A DNA stretch of 59,256 bases from Gnomoniopsis sp. IMI 355080 (taxonomy: Eukaryota > Ascomycota > Sordariomycetes > Diaporthales > Gnomoniaceae): NCBI GenBank assembly GCA_027946555.1, contig JAPEVC010000218.1, positions 1 through 59,256 on the forward strand, in the 5' to 3' direction. Below, in pieces: positions 1 to 11,768 of this stretch. The notes beneath the pieces were generated by a model. That model was given only the letters and a program-made list of their open reading frames with translations, was not told the DNA's origin and searched no databases. A program made the position numbers and the translations under genes. Within the stretch, counting starts at the first letter, position 1. Each line of letters begins with the position of its first letter.

Positions 1-1534
1 GACGTACTCTGGACCACCCCCCCCCCACACACCCGCCTGCTTTGCGATCTCGCCCTTGGATTCTGTGCTCTGTATGTGTTTTCTCTCTGCCAATACTATG
101 TGCACGTCTCGTTGTGAAATCTTTACCATGATATTTGAGTACCTAGGCATAACAGAGATCTAGACCGGCAGAAAGATGTCGTTGGTAAGTCTCCAGTCTC
201 GCTATCTATTGCCACTTTCCACGCCCTCTGCGAATTCGTCCCGGAGTGGGGGCCGACGTCAAAACGCCCCTTGTTTGAACTTGGACCTTTTTGGCAAGGG
301 CCCTGAGCGACAGCGCTAGACCCAAGTTGGTGCTATGCTCCTGTAGAACCACGGTTGCTGAGACTGCCCGAGCTTTACAAATGCACTCAAACCACCTTCT
401 TGACACTGTTTCTTGTTTTGATCTTCATTTATGCTTGGCGCACGCTGCTTCGAGAGACTATCGTGAAGATCTCTATCCCCTATCTTGTTCCAGACAGCTA
501 GACCTCCTCGAATGCTTGCCAATTCGAATCAACAAGCGAGGCATGCCCGGCTATCAGAACGAGTGACCGTACTGCAACCGAATCAGTAGCCATGCGGCAA
601 TTACGGCATTGTATATGGCATTGCTGTTTCGGTCCTCAACTAGCCAATCTCACAACAGTCGACTGATCTTTCCGTCCGCAATTTATGTTTGATCTAGCAC
701 AGCGACTTGCAAAAGAAAGAAGGGCTCTCGGGTTTCCTTTGTGTTGCTCGGAGTTAATTCAGCAGAGGATGGGCCGTGGGCCCTGGGCTCTGCTCCAGAA
801 CCCTGAGGAAAGGTCCCACGACATCGGAGCGACAAGCAAATTTGCTTGGCCGAGCCCAGCGAAACAGAGTCAAGAGTCAAGAATAGTGTTTGATAAACAA
901 CGCGCCCACCGGGGGGGGGGGTGCTGTTCAAGCGTCCAAGCCCGAATGTGCTTTGCTGGCTAGCCTCCTGGTTTGAACGCACCCAGACAAAGAAATACTG
1001 TATAGTTGACCCATAGATACCTATGTATTCGGTCAGCGCCCGCGAGGCCAGACTCTCGGGCAGCGTGCGACAGCCATATGATTATTACCCTCATGGTTTC
1101 TGCGCGTATATTCAGTCAAATTGTCAACAGAGCAATACTTGAGACCACATCTTCCACTTCTTCAAGATGCCGTGTTCGAAATTCACTGTCTCACGTCGTG
1201 GCTTCTGCATTCAAGGTTATTCGGGAAGAGGTATGATTATGTCCAAAATAGCACACAGTTCTACTGCGAGTCTGCGACAAAGAACGGATTGTTCAACTAC
1301 TACAAAGACTTTCCACCTTGACTCGGCTACGCTTAGATGGCTTTTCTCTATTGTCTAGACAAGCGCGTTCTTGATAACCTTGAAGACAAGTCGAACATGT
1401 CCCCAAGGCTTCTCACAAAGGTTATGATGACTCTATACATTATCTACCTATCCATCCTGCGGGCAGCAAACTACACTGCTCCAGATGTTCAACTTTTACA
1501 CGTACCTAGGCAATTCACATAAAACACCAAGAGC
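1..1534. other. gene-free stretch at window start
   Basis: No open frame here has a convincing protein-like composition, and overlapping frames on both strands look like chance. Visible features are a run of 10 C at 17-26, a run of 11 G at 911-921 and the motif TACCTAGG at 140-147 and again at 1503-1510, just ahead of the first gene. The last few hundred bases probably hold the promoter of the gene starting at 1535, but I see no clear TATA box. Confidence 0.6.
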
Positions 1535-3808
1535 ATGGCATCACGATCTAATGCCGCCGATGCAGTCAGTGCTGCTGACGCAAGGTTTGAGGCTACACTG
1601 AACTCGTTTCGAGCAGACTTGGACGTCGCACAAGCGGTGCTCAGCGAGCAATATAATACCAATGCGGCAATTCCACAACTCATTGCACAATTCAAGGCAC
1701 TCACCCTCGAATCCCTCGAAGAAGGGCGATTTCGTCCCGTGACTGAAAACAGCATCGCCGGCGGGGGTCCAGGCCGTACTAATGAGCTTACCAGCCTCAG
1801 GGCAGAGAACGCGAGGCTTCGCAACGACTTGACGGAGCCCAAGGCACGCGAGAAAACGACGACTGTCGAGAAGCGCACTCAGACTAACAAGGATACATCG
1901 AGTGAGCTGATGGCCCTTCGCCTCTTGACGCATACTCGTTGGGCTACCACAGACTCTGAGATCGCGAGACAGACAGAACGCTTGCAAGTCGACATTTGTA
2001 ATTTCACCACGATGTTCTTCCACACTGGTGTGAAGATTCCTAATTCTTGTCATCCGCATTTCCTCTACTACCTTGGTGCCAAGGACCCTGTAGCGAAGGC
2101 AGCATATGACACGTTGCTTCAAGATGTGGACATACGGTCAAAGATCGTGCAGTTGTTCATTTGGCAGATTCTTCTCCTAAAGGTCTTTCGTCGATTCCTG
2201 TGGATGGACAACTCAACCCGAGAAGCGCAACGAATTGCGGCGGCCTTGGATCCTGGTAAGTGGGCATAATGAACAGAATGGCGAGCACTTAGCTCTCCCA
2301 ACAGAGTCACCTAAAGCGCGACAGTGTACTTAGGTACGCATGCGCATACTAATCAGCTTGTAGAATCAAACGGCCGCGACGAACCTGACGATCATAGACG
2401 ATTCCAACGGTGGATATGCACCATGGCAGAGAGCTATAGTGACATTCATGATTTGCGCAAATCTCGACATGCAAAGCCGGAGCTGGAAGGAATCTGGACG
2501 TCACGATATTGGGTCCTTCTCCACCGCGCCACCTCGAATTTGTCTAACGGTACAGACTCGGAAACACAAAAAACGTCTTTCTTCAAGCTCGTTAACGATG
2601 CTGTCGCTCTGGACTTGGAAATGTGCCGTGGGACGTTCGCCAGACTGGAACTCTGCTTTCCCATCGGTTTGGTAGGCACCCAATCTGAAGCTTCGAGTCC
2701 TAATTACAAGCTTGCAAGAGAAGAAAGCGTGGGGTATGCGGTTGGACAAGAAATAAATCTTGTCATAGCGCTAGGCCTATATCGTCAGGGCACCGCGACT
2801 GGAGAAGACTATGATCAAGAGGAAGTCAAGCTCGTGGTACCAATAGTTTCGTGTGCTGACCCTGTTCACAACAGTGAAGGAAATACGACGACATCACGGT
2901 CTCTGCCGAATAAAACCCTGACACCATCGAAGAGAGTTGCACAACCTGTTGCACAAAAGAAAACTCAAGAACTCCGCTCGGACATTCCTCGACGAGAGAC
3001 AACAGTATTTCCAGCGAGAACGTCTCAGGCACCAGCTAGAAGATTCTGGGAATCTGTTCCGGAGAACAAAACTCAAGATTCCCACCCGGACCTCTTTGAA
3101 AGGGAGACAACAGCATTCCCAGCACGAACAACTCAAGCTTCCCATTTGCAGGCCCCTCGACGAAAGATAACAGTGTTCCCGGCGAGAGTGCCTCAGACAC
3201 CGTTCAACTACGTGAGATCACACGAACGACAGCCCGTAGAACCAAATACACCTTGGGAGCCCCCTCCAAGAGGAAAGGCATCGTCTCCTGCGAGAACCTC
3301 ACGGACAGCTTTCAATACAGCGAAGCCGCGAGTTCCATATCACACACCGATGCAAGAGGCCTCTCGAGCAAATTCGATATACAACATGTCCAATCCCTTC
3401 AACATAGCCAACACGGTTGAGTCCACTTCTAGAAGACGGGTCCCTACACCTCAATCACGAATCGTGAGAATTCCGCACACAAGCCAGATGGCCGAGGCAG
3501 CCACCGAAGCCAGATCACCTCGAGCCCCACCAGGTGCGTCTATAGGGAGCACTCAAGATGGGGGGAGGGAACCGCGCGTGGGCCAAAATATTCGGAAGAG
3601 ACCCCCTCCACCAGGCTTAGATAATGTGCATGATCATCGACACAAACTAGACACTGTGCAAAAACCTCCCCTTGTCCCAAAAGCTGTACAGGATACAGAG
3701 GTCAAGGCTCCGAATAGTCTGCTATATGCGGTTGGCTTCGCACTACTGATGCGTTTTATCGCGATCGACCAATCACTGAAAGTAGTTCGAGCATTGATGT
3801 TGCAGTAA
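1535..3808 (+). CDS. hypothetical coiled-coil, repeat-containing, probably tail-anchored protein
   Basis: I do not recognise this protein. Two exons (1535-2255, 2364-3808) give 721 residues. The 108-base intron has a GTAAGT donor and an ACTAAT branch site just before TAG, and joining the exons keeps the frame. The N-terminal third contains a short heptad-like coiled coil (around ELTSLRAENARLRNDL). The middle is Ser/Thr/Pro/Arg-rich and disordered-looking. It carries imperfect repeats of a R-x-x-T-x-FPAR-T-x-Q core beginning near residues 450, 486 and 506, with a decayed copy near 543. The last 30 residues hold one hydrophobic segment (LLYAVGFALLMRFIAI), so a C-terminal tail anchor in an internal membrane is inferred. 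There is no signal peptide and no catalytic motif. Function unknown; that the gene is real is fairly likely from splice signals and the uniform long exon. Confidence 0.7.
2990..3301 (+). repeat. imperfect coding repeats (FPAR motif)
   Basis: Within the preceding gene a short motif, RRETTVFPART and variants, recurs at about 2990, 3098 and 3158, and in degenerate form at 3269. Spacing is roughly 36, 20 and 37 codons. The first two copies also share upstream flanks (K-T-Q...D...R-E-T-T), so the ancestral unit was longer than the core. This is seen directly in the translation. Confidence 0.6.
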
Positions 3809-4609
3809 TATGAGGAGCTCTCGCAGCAAGAGCTAAGTGTAATGTTGCAAGAAAAAAAATTGATACCGTCGAGACTCCTCCGATAGGCCCATGGACGACT
3901 TTACTGGATAGGTAAAGGACTAATTGTAATTATATTAGCTTCATTGTTCGACTGCGAAATTCACACCCAATTATATTGATTAGTAGATATTAAAGATTCT
4001 AGGGCAAGTAGGAAATCTACTTCAAGTAGTAGATATATTGTGGTGAGGAACGCCGGAAATGCCGGCTGTTGACAGCAGCACATCGTTGCCAATAAAGCCT
4101 AGAAGCCTATCAAGCAAAATGTATCATGTCGATTACATGAAAGAATGCGGCCGCGAAAGTAGACCCGTGTAATTGTGGTGCTACATAGTGCCATTCGCCT
4201 CAATGACAGGACAAGATCAGAGTCTTTTCTCAGCAGAAACTCAGACTCAGTATCCACAGACCATTGGCATCCGGACGCAGCTTTGGCAAAGTGAGGCTCA
4301 GTCCTAGACAGAGAACGGTCATTCCGCTCGAGAAAAGCTTGGCCTGATGATGTCAAAGTTACTTTGCATTGCCAATTATGTATACTTGTGGATACACGCG
4401 TCCCAAGAAGTGCAAGTGATGCGAGCCTCTGGTTGGGGTATAGCGTGATGCACGCACTGATATGGGTCGAACACCAGATCAGATATGTAACACCTGCATA
4501 CAACCCTTTTCTTGAGGGGATATGGTACATTTTCACTCTTGCGATATTCCAACCCTATTCCACCACCCCACCCTTCTTCCTTTGCTCTCCCGGATCTGCT
4601 TTCGTCGCA
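3809..4609. other. intergenic region
   Basis: AT-rich 3' flank of the upstream gene (about 3840-4060), then the presumed promoter of the methyltransferase gene. A pyrimidine-rich stretch lies at 4548-4600, right before its start codon, as is usual for fungal leaders. No gene or RNA gene was seen. Confidence 0.5.
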
Positions 4610-6436
4610 ATGTCAACGCAGAGGTTTCCCAGCGAGCTGGCCTCCCATAGCTCGACACCGGACGGCGATCCGGTCAATGATGAACGCAGCAGTAGTGCCA
4701 TGTATACTGCTAGTGAAGGTCCCATATACCACTCCATGTCCGAGGCATCAATGCCCTCGTCTACAACCGATGATGGTCTGAATTCTGGGTTCCAGAGCCC
4801 TCAAGGAATGGATATACATCATACTGGAGTAAATACAGACGGCATAGCCACTTGGACAGCTCCCTATACCGATCCATACCATGGAGCTGCTCATGTGAGC
4901 CAGGCCTCCCCGCCGCTCATGATCTATCTGTATATACTCAAGTAATGTGTTTGCCAACCATTTGTCATAGGTCTCGTCTCCGGACTTCCAAACCGGTGGA
5001 ACGACAGCCACTTCAATGCCAGCACTCGATTTGTCAGTCATTTGAATTTGTCCCAAATTGTCTCAGTCGAATATTGATCCTATTGATGAACTTGATGGCT
5101 AGGACCACAGTACCCTTGATCCATCACGCTGATAGAGAAACACATAACCCAGCAACGGCTTCATACTCTACGCAGCGGGGAGACCAGTGCCAAAAGAGTT
5201 CATACGCGTGCCGACGGGCACATCGATCGCAGAGCCGGGATCTATCATTGACGAAGAGTCAGGGAGAATGTATCATAACCACCACACGGGCCGCTACTTT
5301 TTCCCAAACGATCCGGTAAGCAAAAGGAGAACGTACGGCTCTTTTCCCTGTTTCCTTTCCCCCCAAATCACGCGGGGACATCGGACTACATCAGCTCACT
5401 CTGCATCCATCATCATAGGCCGAGCAGGACCGTTTGGATTTACAGCACAAAATGATCACACTCCTCCTGGACCAGGAACTACACCACGCCCCAGTCAAGT
5501 CACCCAAGAACGTCCTCGACGTCGCGACGGGCACAGGTATCTGGTCCATCAGCTTTGCAAAGATGCACCCAGATGCCAAAGTGGTGGGCACAGATCTGAG
5601 CCTGATCCAGCCGGACAACGCCCCGCCAAACGTCTCTTTTATCAAAGAAGACTCTGAAAAGGACGAGTGGGTCTTCCCGGAGCCATTCGACTTCATCTTC
5701 CTCCGACTCGTCGTCACTGGTTTCGATGATCATCGGACGGTCATGAGAAAGGCGTTCGACAATCTGAACCCCGGCGGCTGGATCGAGTTCAACGACGTGC
5801 TGTTCCAGCTCCTCTGTACTGACGGCACAGCGGATGGGACCCACATACAGAAATGGTCAGAACTCGTACTCCAAGCAGGAGATGCCATTGGTCGAGACTT
5901 TCGAGCAGTGGAGAAGTACAAGCAGTGGCTGTTGGAGACTGGGTTCGTGGACGTTACGGAAGAGATAATACCGTGTCCCAGTGAGCAGACCCATAGCGTA
6001 CCCTCGTCGAGCTAGCGGGTGTTTGATCATTCCCAACGCTGCGAGGACAGGAGCGTCATGATGAAGCCTTTGCTAACAAGAACCTGGGCCAGTGAACCCC
6101 TGGCCATCAGATCCAAAGTTCATGGACATCGGTAGATGGGAATTGCTAAACTCTCAAAAGGCCATTCGAGGCATGACATGGAAGCTGTTCAGGACCGCGT
6201 TCGGCATGACCCCTGAGGAAATCGAGAATTACGTAGAGCTGGTCCAGACAGACTTTCGTGACCTTTCGATTCACGGGTTCTTCCCTTTGTAAGTCAACGT
6301 TGGGTCGCCGCGCTCCGAAGGATCTACGTGTATTCGTCAGTGACCTTGATAGCTGACATGTAGGTTTCTTAGCTATGTGGTATACGGCCGGAAGCCATAC
6401 CCAGAGGAACTTACTGGAGGCAGTTCAGCAGCTTGA
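4610..6436 (+). CDS. LaeA-like SAM-dependent methyltransferase
   Basis: Six exons: 4610-4894, 4971-5032, 5153-5315, 5419-5980, 6093-6288, 6364-6436; 446 residues. After an approximately 130-residue Ser/Thr-rich N-terminus comes the signature of this family: a Tyr/Asn-rich stretch ending YFFPNDP, then AEQDRLDLQH, then SAM-binding motif I (LDVATGTGIWSI, about residues 202-213). An acidic motif II (VVGTDLS) and the late motif NPGGWIEFND follow. Such proteins, related to LaeA and the many fungal LaeA-like methyltransferases, are class I SAM enzymes; nuclear regulators and small-molecule methyltransferases both occur. The last four exon boundaries are well supported by phase, GCTAAC branch sites and conservation. 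The second intron (5033-5152, donor GTCAGT, acceptor CCCAG) is my best fit and is less certain. Substrate unknown; no biosynthetic genes sit beside it, which argues against a simple cluster tailoring role. Confidence 0.82.
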
Positions 6437-6794
6437 AGTAATGTATAGAGTAATGAACACACCTAAGATACTCACCAATTTATGACGCCAGAGCGGACGT
6501 GGGATGGTCAAAACATTGCAATGTTAATAGATCACATGTAAGAGACACAGATGTGTGTTGTTTCTCCAGAGTCACCATTTCGAGGATGTTCATAAAATGG
6601 ACGCGATCAGTATGCTTCTGAACCTATCCTGACATGCAGTATAGTGCGATTACCCTCTAAACCTCTCGAAACTATAGATCTTTTGGTCGCCAAAGAACCC
6701 TTCACAACTTAGCAATGCCATGCCCGAATTCTGCCTATCCTATACCTTACGTACCTGACCTATGCAATACCGCACTCTGTCCGCCCCACCTCCT
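6437..6794. other. convergent 3' intergenic region
   Basis: A 358-base spacer between the 3' ends of the methyltransferase (+) and threonine synthase (-). It should contain both polyadenylation regions. No further gene was seen. Confidence 0.5.
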
Positions 6795-8630
6795 CTACTC
6801 TTTATCCGCAGCAATTTCTGCCTTCGCAGCCTCTTCCTCAGCAGCCAGCTCCTCCTCGACTTGCTTCTTGACCACCTCTCTCACAGCTGTCCACTCATTC
6901 TCCACGCCCGCGACCCTTCTCTCCCTCGCCTCCAGCCCGACAAACTCGGCCGGCCGCACCTTGGACTCAAAGTCATACCCCTCCGCCCCCGTGAGGGCCA
7001 TATCCACCGCATTGGCAAACTTGGCTGGGTGCGCCGTCGCCAGAGACACATGGGGCACTGTCTCGCCGGTCCGCGCCGAACTCCTCAGCGTAGCGGCAAT
7101 GCCCACCGCAGTGTGCGGGTCCAGGATGTAGCCCAGGCGGCCGTAAAAGTCCTTGATCGTCGCCACCGTCTGCGCATCATCGACACGCTCGCTCTCAAAG
7201 CCCCGCTTCGCGCTGAGATGCACGGCCTTGTAGACGCCGAATCCGCCCTTGGTCTTGAGGTCCTTCAGCCACGCCGCAACCTCCTGCCCGGCTTGCCGCT
7301 TGTTCCACTCGTCGTCCATGCCTGCCTCTGCGGCAAACTCGTATGCGAGGAACCATAAAAGGCGCTCAAAGTTGCTGGAGACGAGGATGTCCATGGCAGG
7401 GCTCAGGGTTCCCTTGACGCCGCTCTCGTCGGCCTTGACGCCGTCTGCGGCCAGCCCGCCCTGGGCCTCGGGGCCATGCGCGGGCTTCTTGTCGTACCTG
7501 CCGGTCTTCCAGAAGCGGTAGAGGATGTCGTTCTCGTTCGTAGCGACGACAAGCTTGTCGACTGGAAGGCCCATGCGCGTCGCGAAGTATCCAGCTAGGA
7601 CATCACCAAAGTTGCCCGTGGGCACGACAAAGCGGAGTTTGTCTCCGAGCTTGAAGCTCGATGAGGGGTCCTTGACCAGCGAGAAGTACGCGTGGAAGTA
7701 GTAGACGATCTGGGCAAGAATGCGTGCCCAGTTGATGGAGTTGACGGCGCCTAGGCGAAGGGTCGAGTTGATATCCGCATCGGCAAAGAGCGCCTTGACA
7801 ATGTCCTGGCAATCGTCAAAAGTGCCGGTCACGGCGAGGTTGTGTACGTTCTTGTCGAGGACGGTAGTCATTTGGGCCTCTTGGATGGCGCTAACGCGAC
7901 CCTTGGGGTGCAGGATGAAGACAGAGACATCTTTCTTACCGCGCAGACCGTAGATAGCCGCGCTGCCCGTGTCTCCAGAGGTAGCGCCGACCACGGTCAG
8001 ATGGTGCCTCTCTATATTTCGCTGTCAGCCTGTGTTGCATCATTACTCCTCATGTAGTCAAGAAGAAGTGGCGTACCTCTTCCAACCTTGCCCTGATTTC
8101 TCCTTGTCAAGAAGTACTCAAATAGGTTTCCCAAAAACTGCAGCGCGACATCCTTAAATGCAAAGGTGGGTCCGTGAAATAACTCGAGCAGGTATACGTT
8201 GTCCTGCAGATGCCGCAAGGGCGTGACGTCTTCATGTCGGAATGTCGAATAGCTTCGGTCGATGATGTCTTTGAGGTCTTCGGCTGGTATCTCGGCGGGC
8301 GAGATATACAACGACAGGATGTTGTAGGCAAGCTCGGAAAAGGACAGATCCTTCCAGCTCTCCCAATTCGCAGGAGAGGGGATTTCTTCGGGTATGTAAA
8401 GGCCGCCATCGGTCGCGAGACCCTTGAGGACGACGTCTTCGAAAGACAACTATGGAACGGAATTTGTCAGCACCGCAAGACAATTGGCGGCTCGTACGCG
8501 CGCGTATATAGGCGAAGAGTAGAACGGAACGTCATCATACATCGAAGTCCTCGCCGCGGGTGCTCAGATACCGCTGCGAGGGAGAGTGGGTGCCATTGGA
8601 GGCGCCGTCTGCTTCTTGGCCGTTCGACAT
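6795..8630 (-). CDS. thr4: threonine synthase
   Basis: Three exons on the minus strand (8630-8541, 8449-8077, 8011-6795) give 559 residues. The enzyme converts O-phosphohomoserine to threonine with pyridoxal phosphate, the last step of threonine synthesis, in the cytosol. The N-terminus has the family start RYLSTRG followed by LSFEDVVLKGLATDGGLY. The PLP lysine lies in HGPTFAFKD (about Lys129). The phosphate and substrate loops VVGATSGDTGSAAIYG and VPTGNFGDVLAGYFA are intact. The second splice junction rebuilds the conserved stretch KVGRERHHLTVVGATSG, which fixes the phase. The C-terminus ends in an Ala/Glu/Lys-rich tail (EELAAEEEAAKAE) slightly longer than in yeast. It converges with the LaeA-like gene. 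Identification is secure. Confidence 0.95.
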
Positions 8631-9141
8631 GGTGCTGGGGGGAATCGATGATACTCGACGACTGTTCTGCAGGCTAAAGTTGAGGATGAATTGGCTTGTC
8701 AGCGGTGAGGAAGCGGACGTGAAATCAAATGATGCACCGCCATGATTCACGTGTAGAGACGACGATCGCCGGCTTCGGCCCGCGCCCTGGCTAGAAAAAA
8801 AAATCCCCCCCACCTCGTGCGGGCGTCTCACCGGGCTGCCCCTGAGCCGTACAAGCCCCCTGCTGTAGGGGTTAGGAGCGCATGGCGCGGATTAGAGCAA
8901 GAATTGGAGACAGTCTCATTGGCTTCTGTCGAAGCTATTTACTGCCGCCGTCTCCTCCAATATTTAAATATGATATGTCCCATCCTTTCGGTACCGTTCC
9001 AAGGTTGGAGGATCATATTTCCACACGCCCTGCAGATAGGATTGACAGATGTAGCTCTGACGATACCGTAGGAATAGATCAGAAACTGTGCCTCACGACA
9101 ATTCGCGAAACCCAGATCTCGAGCAAAAGCAAAGCCAGTGG
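8631..9141. other. intergenic region between two minus-strand genes
   Basis: About 510 bases holding the threonine synthase promoter (near 8631-8900) and the 3' end of the AT-hook gene. No amino-acid-control element could be asserted by eye. Confidence 0.45.
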
Positions 9142-11768
9142 TCACTTGCGAATGACTTTGAGCAGAGGCGCGATCCTCGACTTCTTGCTCAGTCCAACCC
9201 TCAACGGTACCTTACCCTGTTGACCGGGTGTCGATGCAGACTTTGAGGTTTCCTTTGCCTTTGGCTCTGTCGTGACCTCTTGCCGCTGTTCCACCGCCTC
9301 CATTGATGTTTTCTCCGCCGCTTGGTCCGATGCAGAGTCCTTCTTGGGTAGCGTATTGCTTGCTGTGCTGCTGATGTCTCGAAGCGCTTGGCGATCCTCT
9401 ATCTCAACAGATGCGGACGGTGGAATGGCCGAGGATTGTGGAGGTTTCACTGCCTGCCTTCCTGCGATTTCATCTAAGCCATCACAGTCTGCATCTGGAT
9501 AGGCATTCTCCTGCAGCTCGTTTAGACGCACTGGTGGCGCTTCGACCACCTTCTTCTTGCGGCCCCTCTTAGCGGGTGGTTTGGGTGCTGAAGTCTCTTT
9601 CGGGTGCTCATGTGGCAGGCCATGCGTTGCACTCAGCTCCACATCAGGCACAAACGGCAGCTCTGGCGCTTCCGTCGATCTGCCTGGCTCCTCAGCTTCG
9701 GAAGAGGGTGATGGCGGGGCCATCTCAACTTTTCTGGGCCTGCCCCTCTTCCTCTTCGTGGTGGCAGTCGCCGCTGGACTGGGCCGTGCTTCTGGCTCCT
9801 CAATTGCGGTGGTTGGCTCATTAAACGCCTGAGAATCATCCTCAGCCGCCTTGACTTTCTTCTTCCGGCCCCGCTTCTTGTGCTGCGGTGGTTCCTCTTG
9901 AACAAGTGCTAGGCTGCTCGCCGCTTCGCTGCCTCGGCCACTCCTTCTAGTCCGGGAGGTCTGTGAGTGGCGAGCAGATTCTTGTTGAGAAATTAGCTCT
10001 TGTCGGATCTCGTCCGGCAAGGCTGCCCAGACCTCTGGGTCTACACCGGCCATAGCTTCAATGGCTTGATCTGGTTCCTGCCGGTTCAAGGAGGGGGGTT
10101 CTGGTTCCACATCAGCTGATCCCTCATAGCTGGCATTGCCGGGCGGGCAGGTGTCAGGCATAGAACCCCCCGCATGTTGCATCCGTTCGTCCTCCTCCGC
10201 CATGACCGTGGACCCTCTCCTACTGGGGCTTGGCGCGTACTGCTCCCCGGGAAGCCCAATCTTCACAGTGTTCTCGGGGTCCTCTTGTGTTCCCTCAGCA
10301 TGCTCGCCCTGCTTTTGCCGCATCCTTCTTGCTCTATTTTTATCGGCCTCAACTTGTGTGTCCGTGACGCTGTCTTCAACAGCTCTGAACCTACGGCGGT
10401 TTGTTCTAGGTACGAAAGTCTCGCGAGTGTAGCCGATTTTAACGGAGTCATACTGTGCGGGTTCTTCTTCCTCATTCACGATGCTCATGTGTCTCTTTTG
10501 GCGACTTTTCCTTGCTGTCGAAGGCGCATTAAGTTCGTCCGGAGAAGACAGGGGCTAGAGATTGGTCAGCCACCGTAACTGAAAATGAAAATGGCGCGTG
10601 CCATGCGTACGTGAGTCCCATCTATCTGTGTCCTCCTCCCGCTAGAAGTTGTGACATTCGACGAGCGTCCATCGGACGTTCCTAAGATAGGCAGCGGGTC
10701 AAAAGATGACGCAAAGCGACTCGGAGTGGTATACGCGATGGTCGATACACTGGTACTTGTCAATCGTTGGCCTTCGGTATGCGTAGGCTTCGGCACCGGA
10801 AGCGACGGCTGCTGCTGCTGGCTGTCCTCCCCATCAAGTTCAGAATGGTCGCTCATACGCAGATATTCATTTCTCTGGCTTAAAGTCAGGGTATCAGGTG
10901 GAGCTATAAAGAAAGATGCAGGCGGGTGTCCGTGGCCATGGCTGGCCCCCTGCGTAACGCGCGTAGAAGGAACCACGCTGTCCAAGCCATCGGCGTGCAT
11001 AGTCGTCTCGCCGGACGGATCGCTCATGTTATTTGGTGGTGAACTGACCAATAAGTCAACATCGTCAGGAACCTGGTGCAGATGCCGATCTTGTGCACTC
11101 TTCCGCCTCTTCGTCGTGGGCCTCGGAGACTCGCCTTCCTGATCCTGTGCGAGTTGATCAAAGGTCGAGAGCTGCGGTGGGCTGTCCCTGGCGGTCGCAC
11201 TGGCAAAAAGGGCATCAGAAGACTGGCCTCTCTTCCTCTTACCGGCTTTCCTTGATCCTTTTGAGGATACTTTCTTGTGCAAAATTGCAGGCTCTACCGG
11301 AGCCCCTTCTTCGTCACTCAGTGAGAAGTCGTATACGTCCTTCTGCTTGGTGCCAGGTGCAGACGGAGTCGTGACCTGAGTGACATTTCCGAATTCTTTG
11401 GCATCGAAACTCCCCAATACTTTCTTCTTTCCGCTCTTCGAAGTTGGGTCCGTGACTGATGATAAACTGTCCGTGGCCTTCGAGTGGGGGCTCTTGAGCT
11501 TGTCCAAGAAGCCATTCTGAGCCTGGGTGTCCCTCATTGAATTTGGTACCGAATCTGTCACGCCTTGCTGTTGCTCCTCATAGATCCGCCTGAATAGATC
11601 CGGATCTGTCGATCTGGTGTCGCCAATTCGGTCCCCTAACGATTGCCCTTCGTTCTCGTCCTCCGCCGTCATGACCATGAGAGATGGTGCACCCTTGGCT
11701 GGGCTGTTGGGAGGGCTGAAACCTTCATCTTCTTCCTCTGAGTCATATATCACCCTTCGGTCTTGCAT
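9142..11768 (-). CDS. AT-hook protein with UBM-like ubiquitin-binding motif
   Basis: Two exons (11768-10611, 10554-9142) joined across a 56-base intron (donor GTACGC, branch GCTGACC, acceptor CTAG) give 856 residues. The N-terminal half is Ser/Asp/Glu-rich and disordered. Two copies of a VKIG-x(4)-E-x-[FY]-x-P motif lie at about residues 424 and 483. Then comes VDPEVWAALPDEIRQEL (about 557-574), which matches the ubiquitin-binding motif known from Rev1-type polymerases (established for that family; inferred here). Three AT-hooks follow at about 612, 653 and 715 (KKRGRKKK, KRKRGRPRK, KRGRKKK), predicted to bind the minor groove of AT-rich DNA. The extreme C-terminus is a compact basic motif, RVGLSKKSRIAPLLKVIRK. 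A nuclear chromatin or DNA-repair role is inferred. I cannot assign it to a named protein. Confidence 0.8.
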
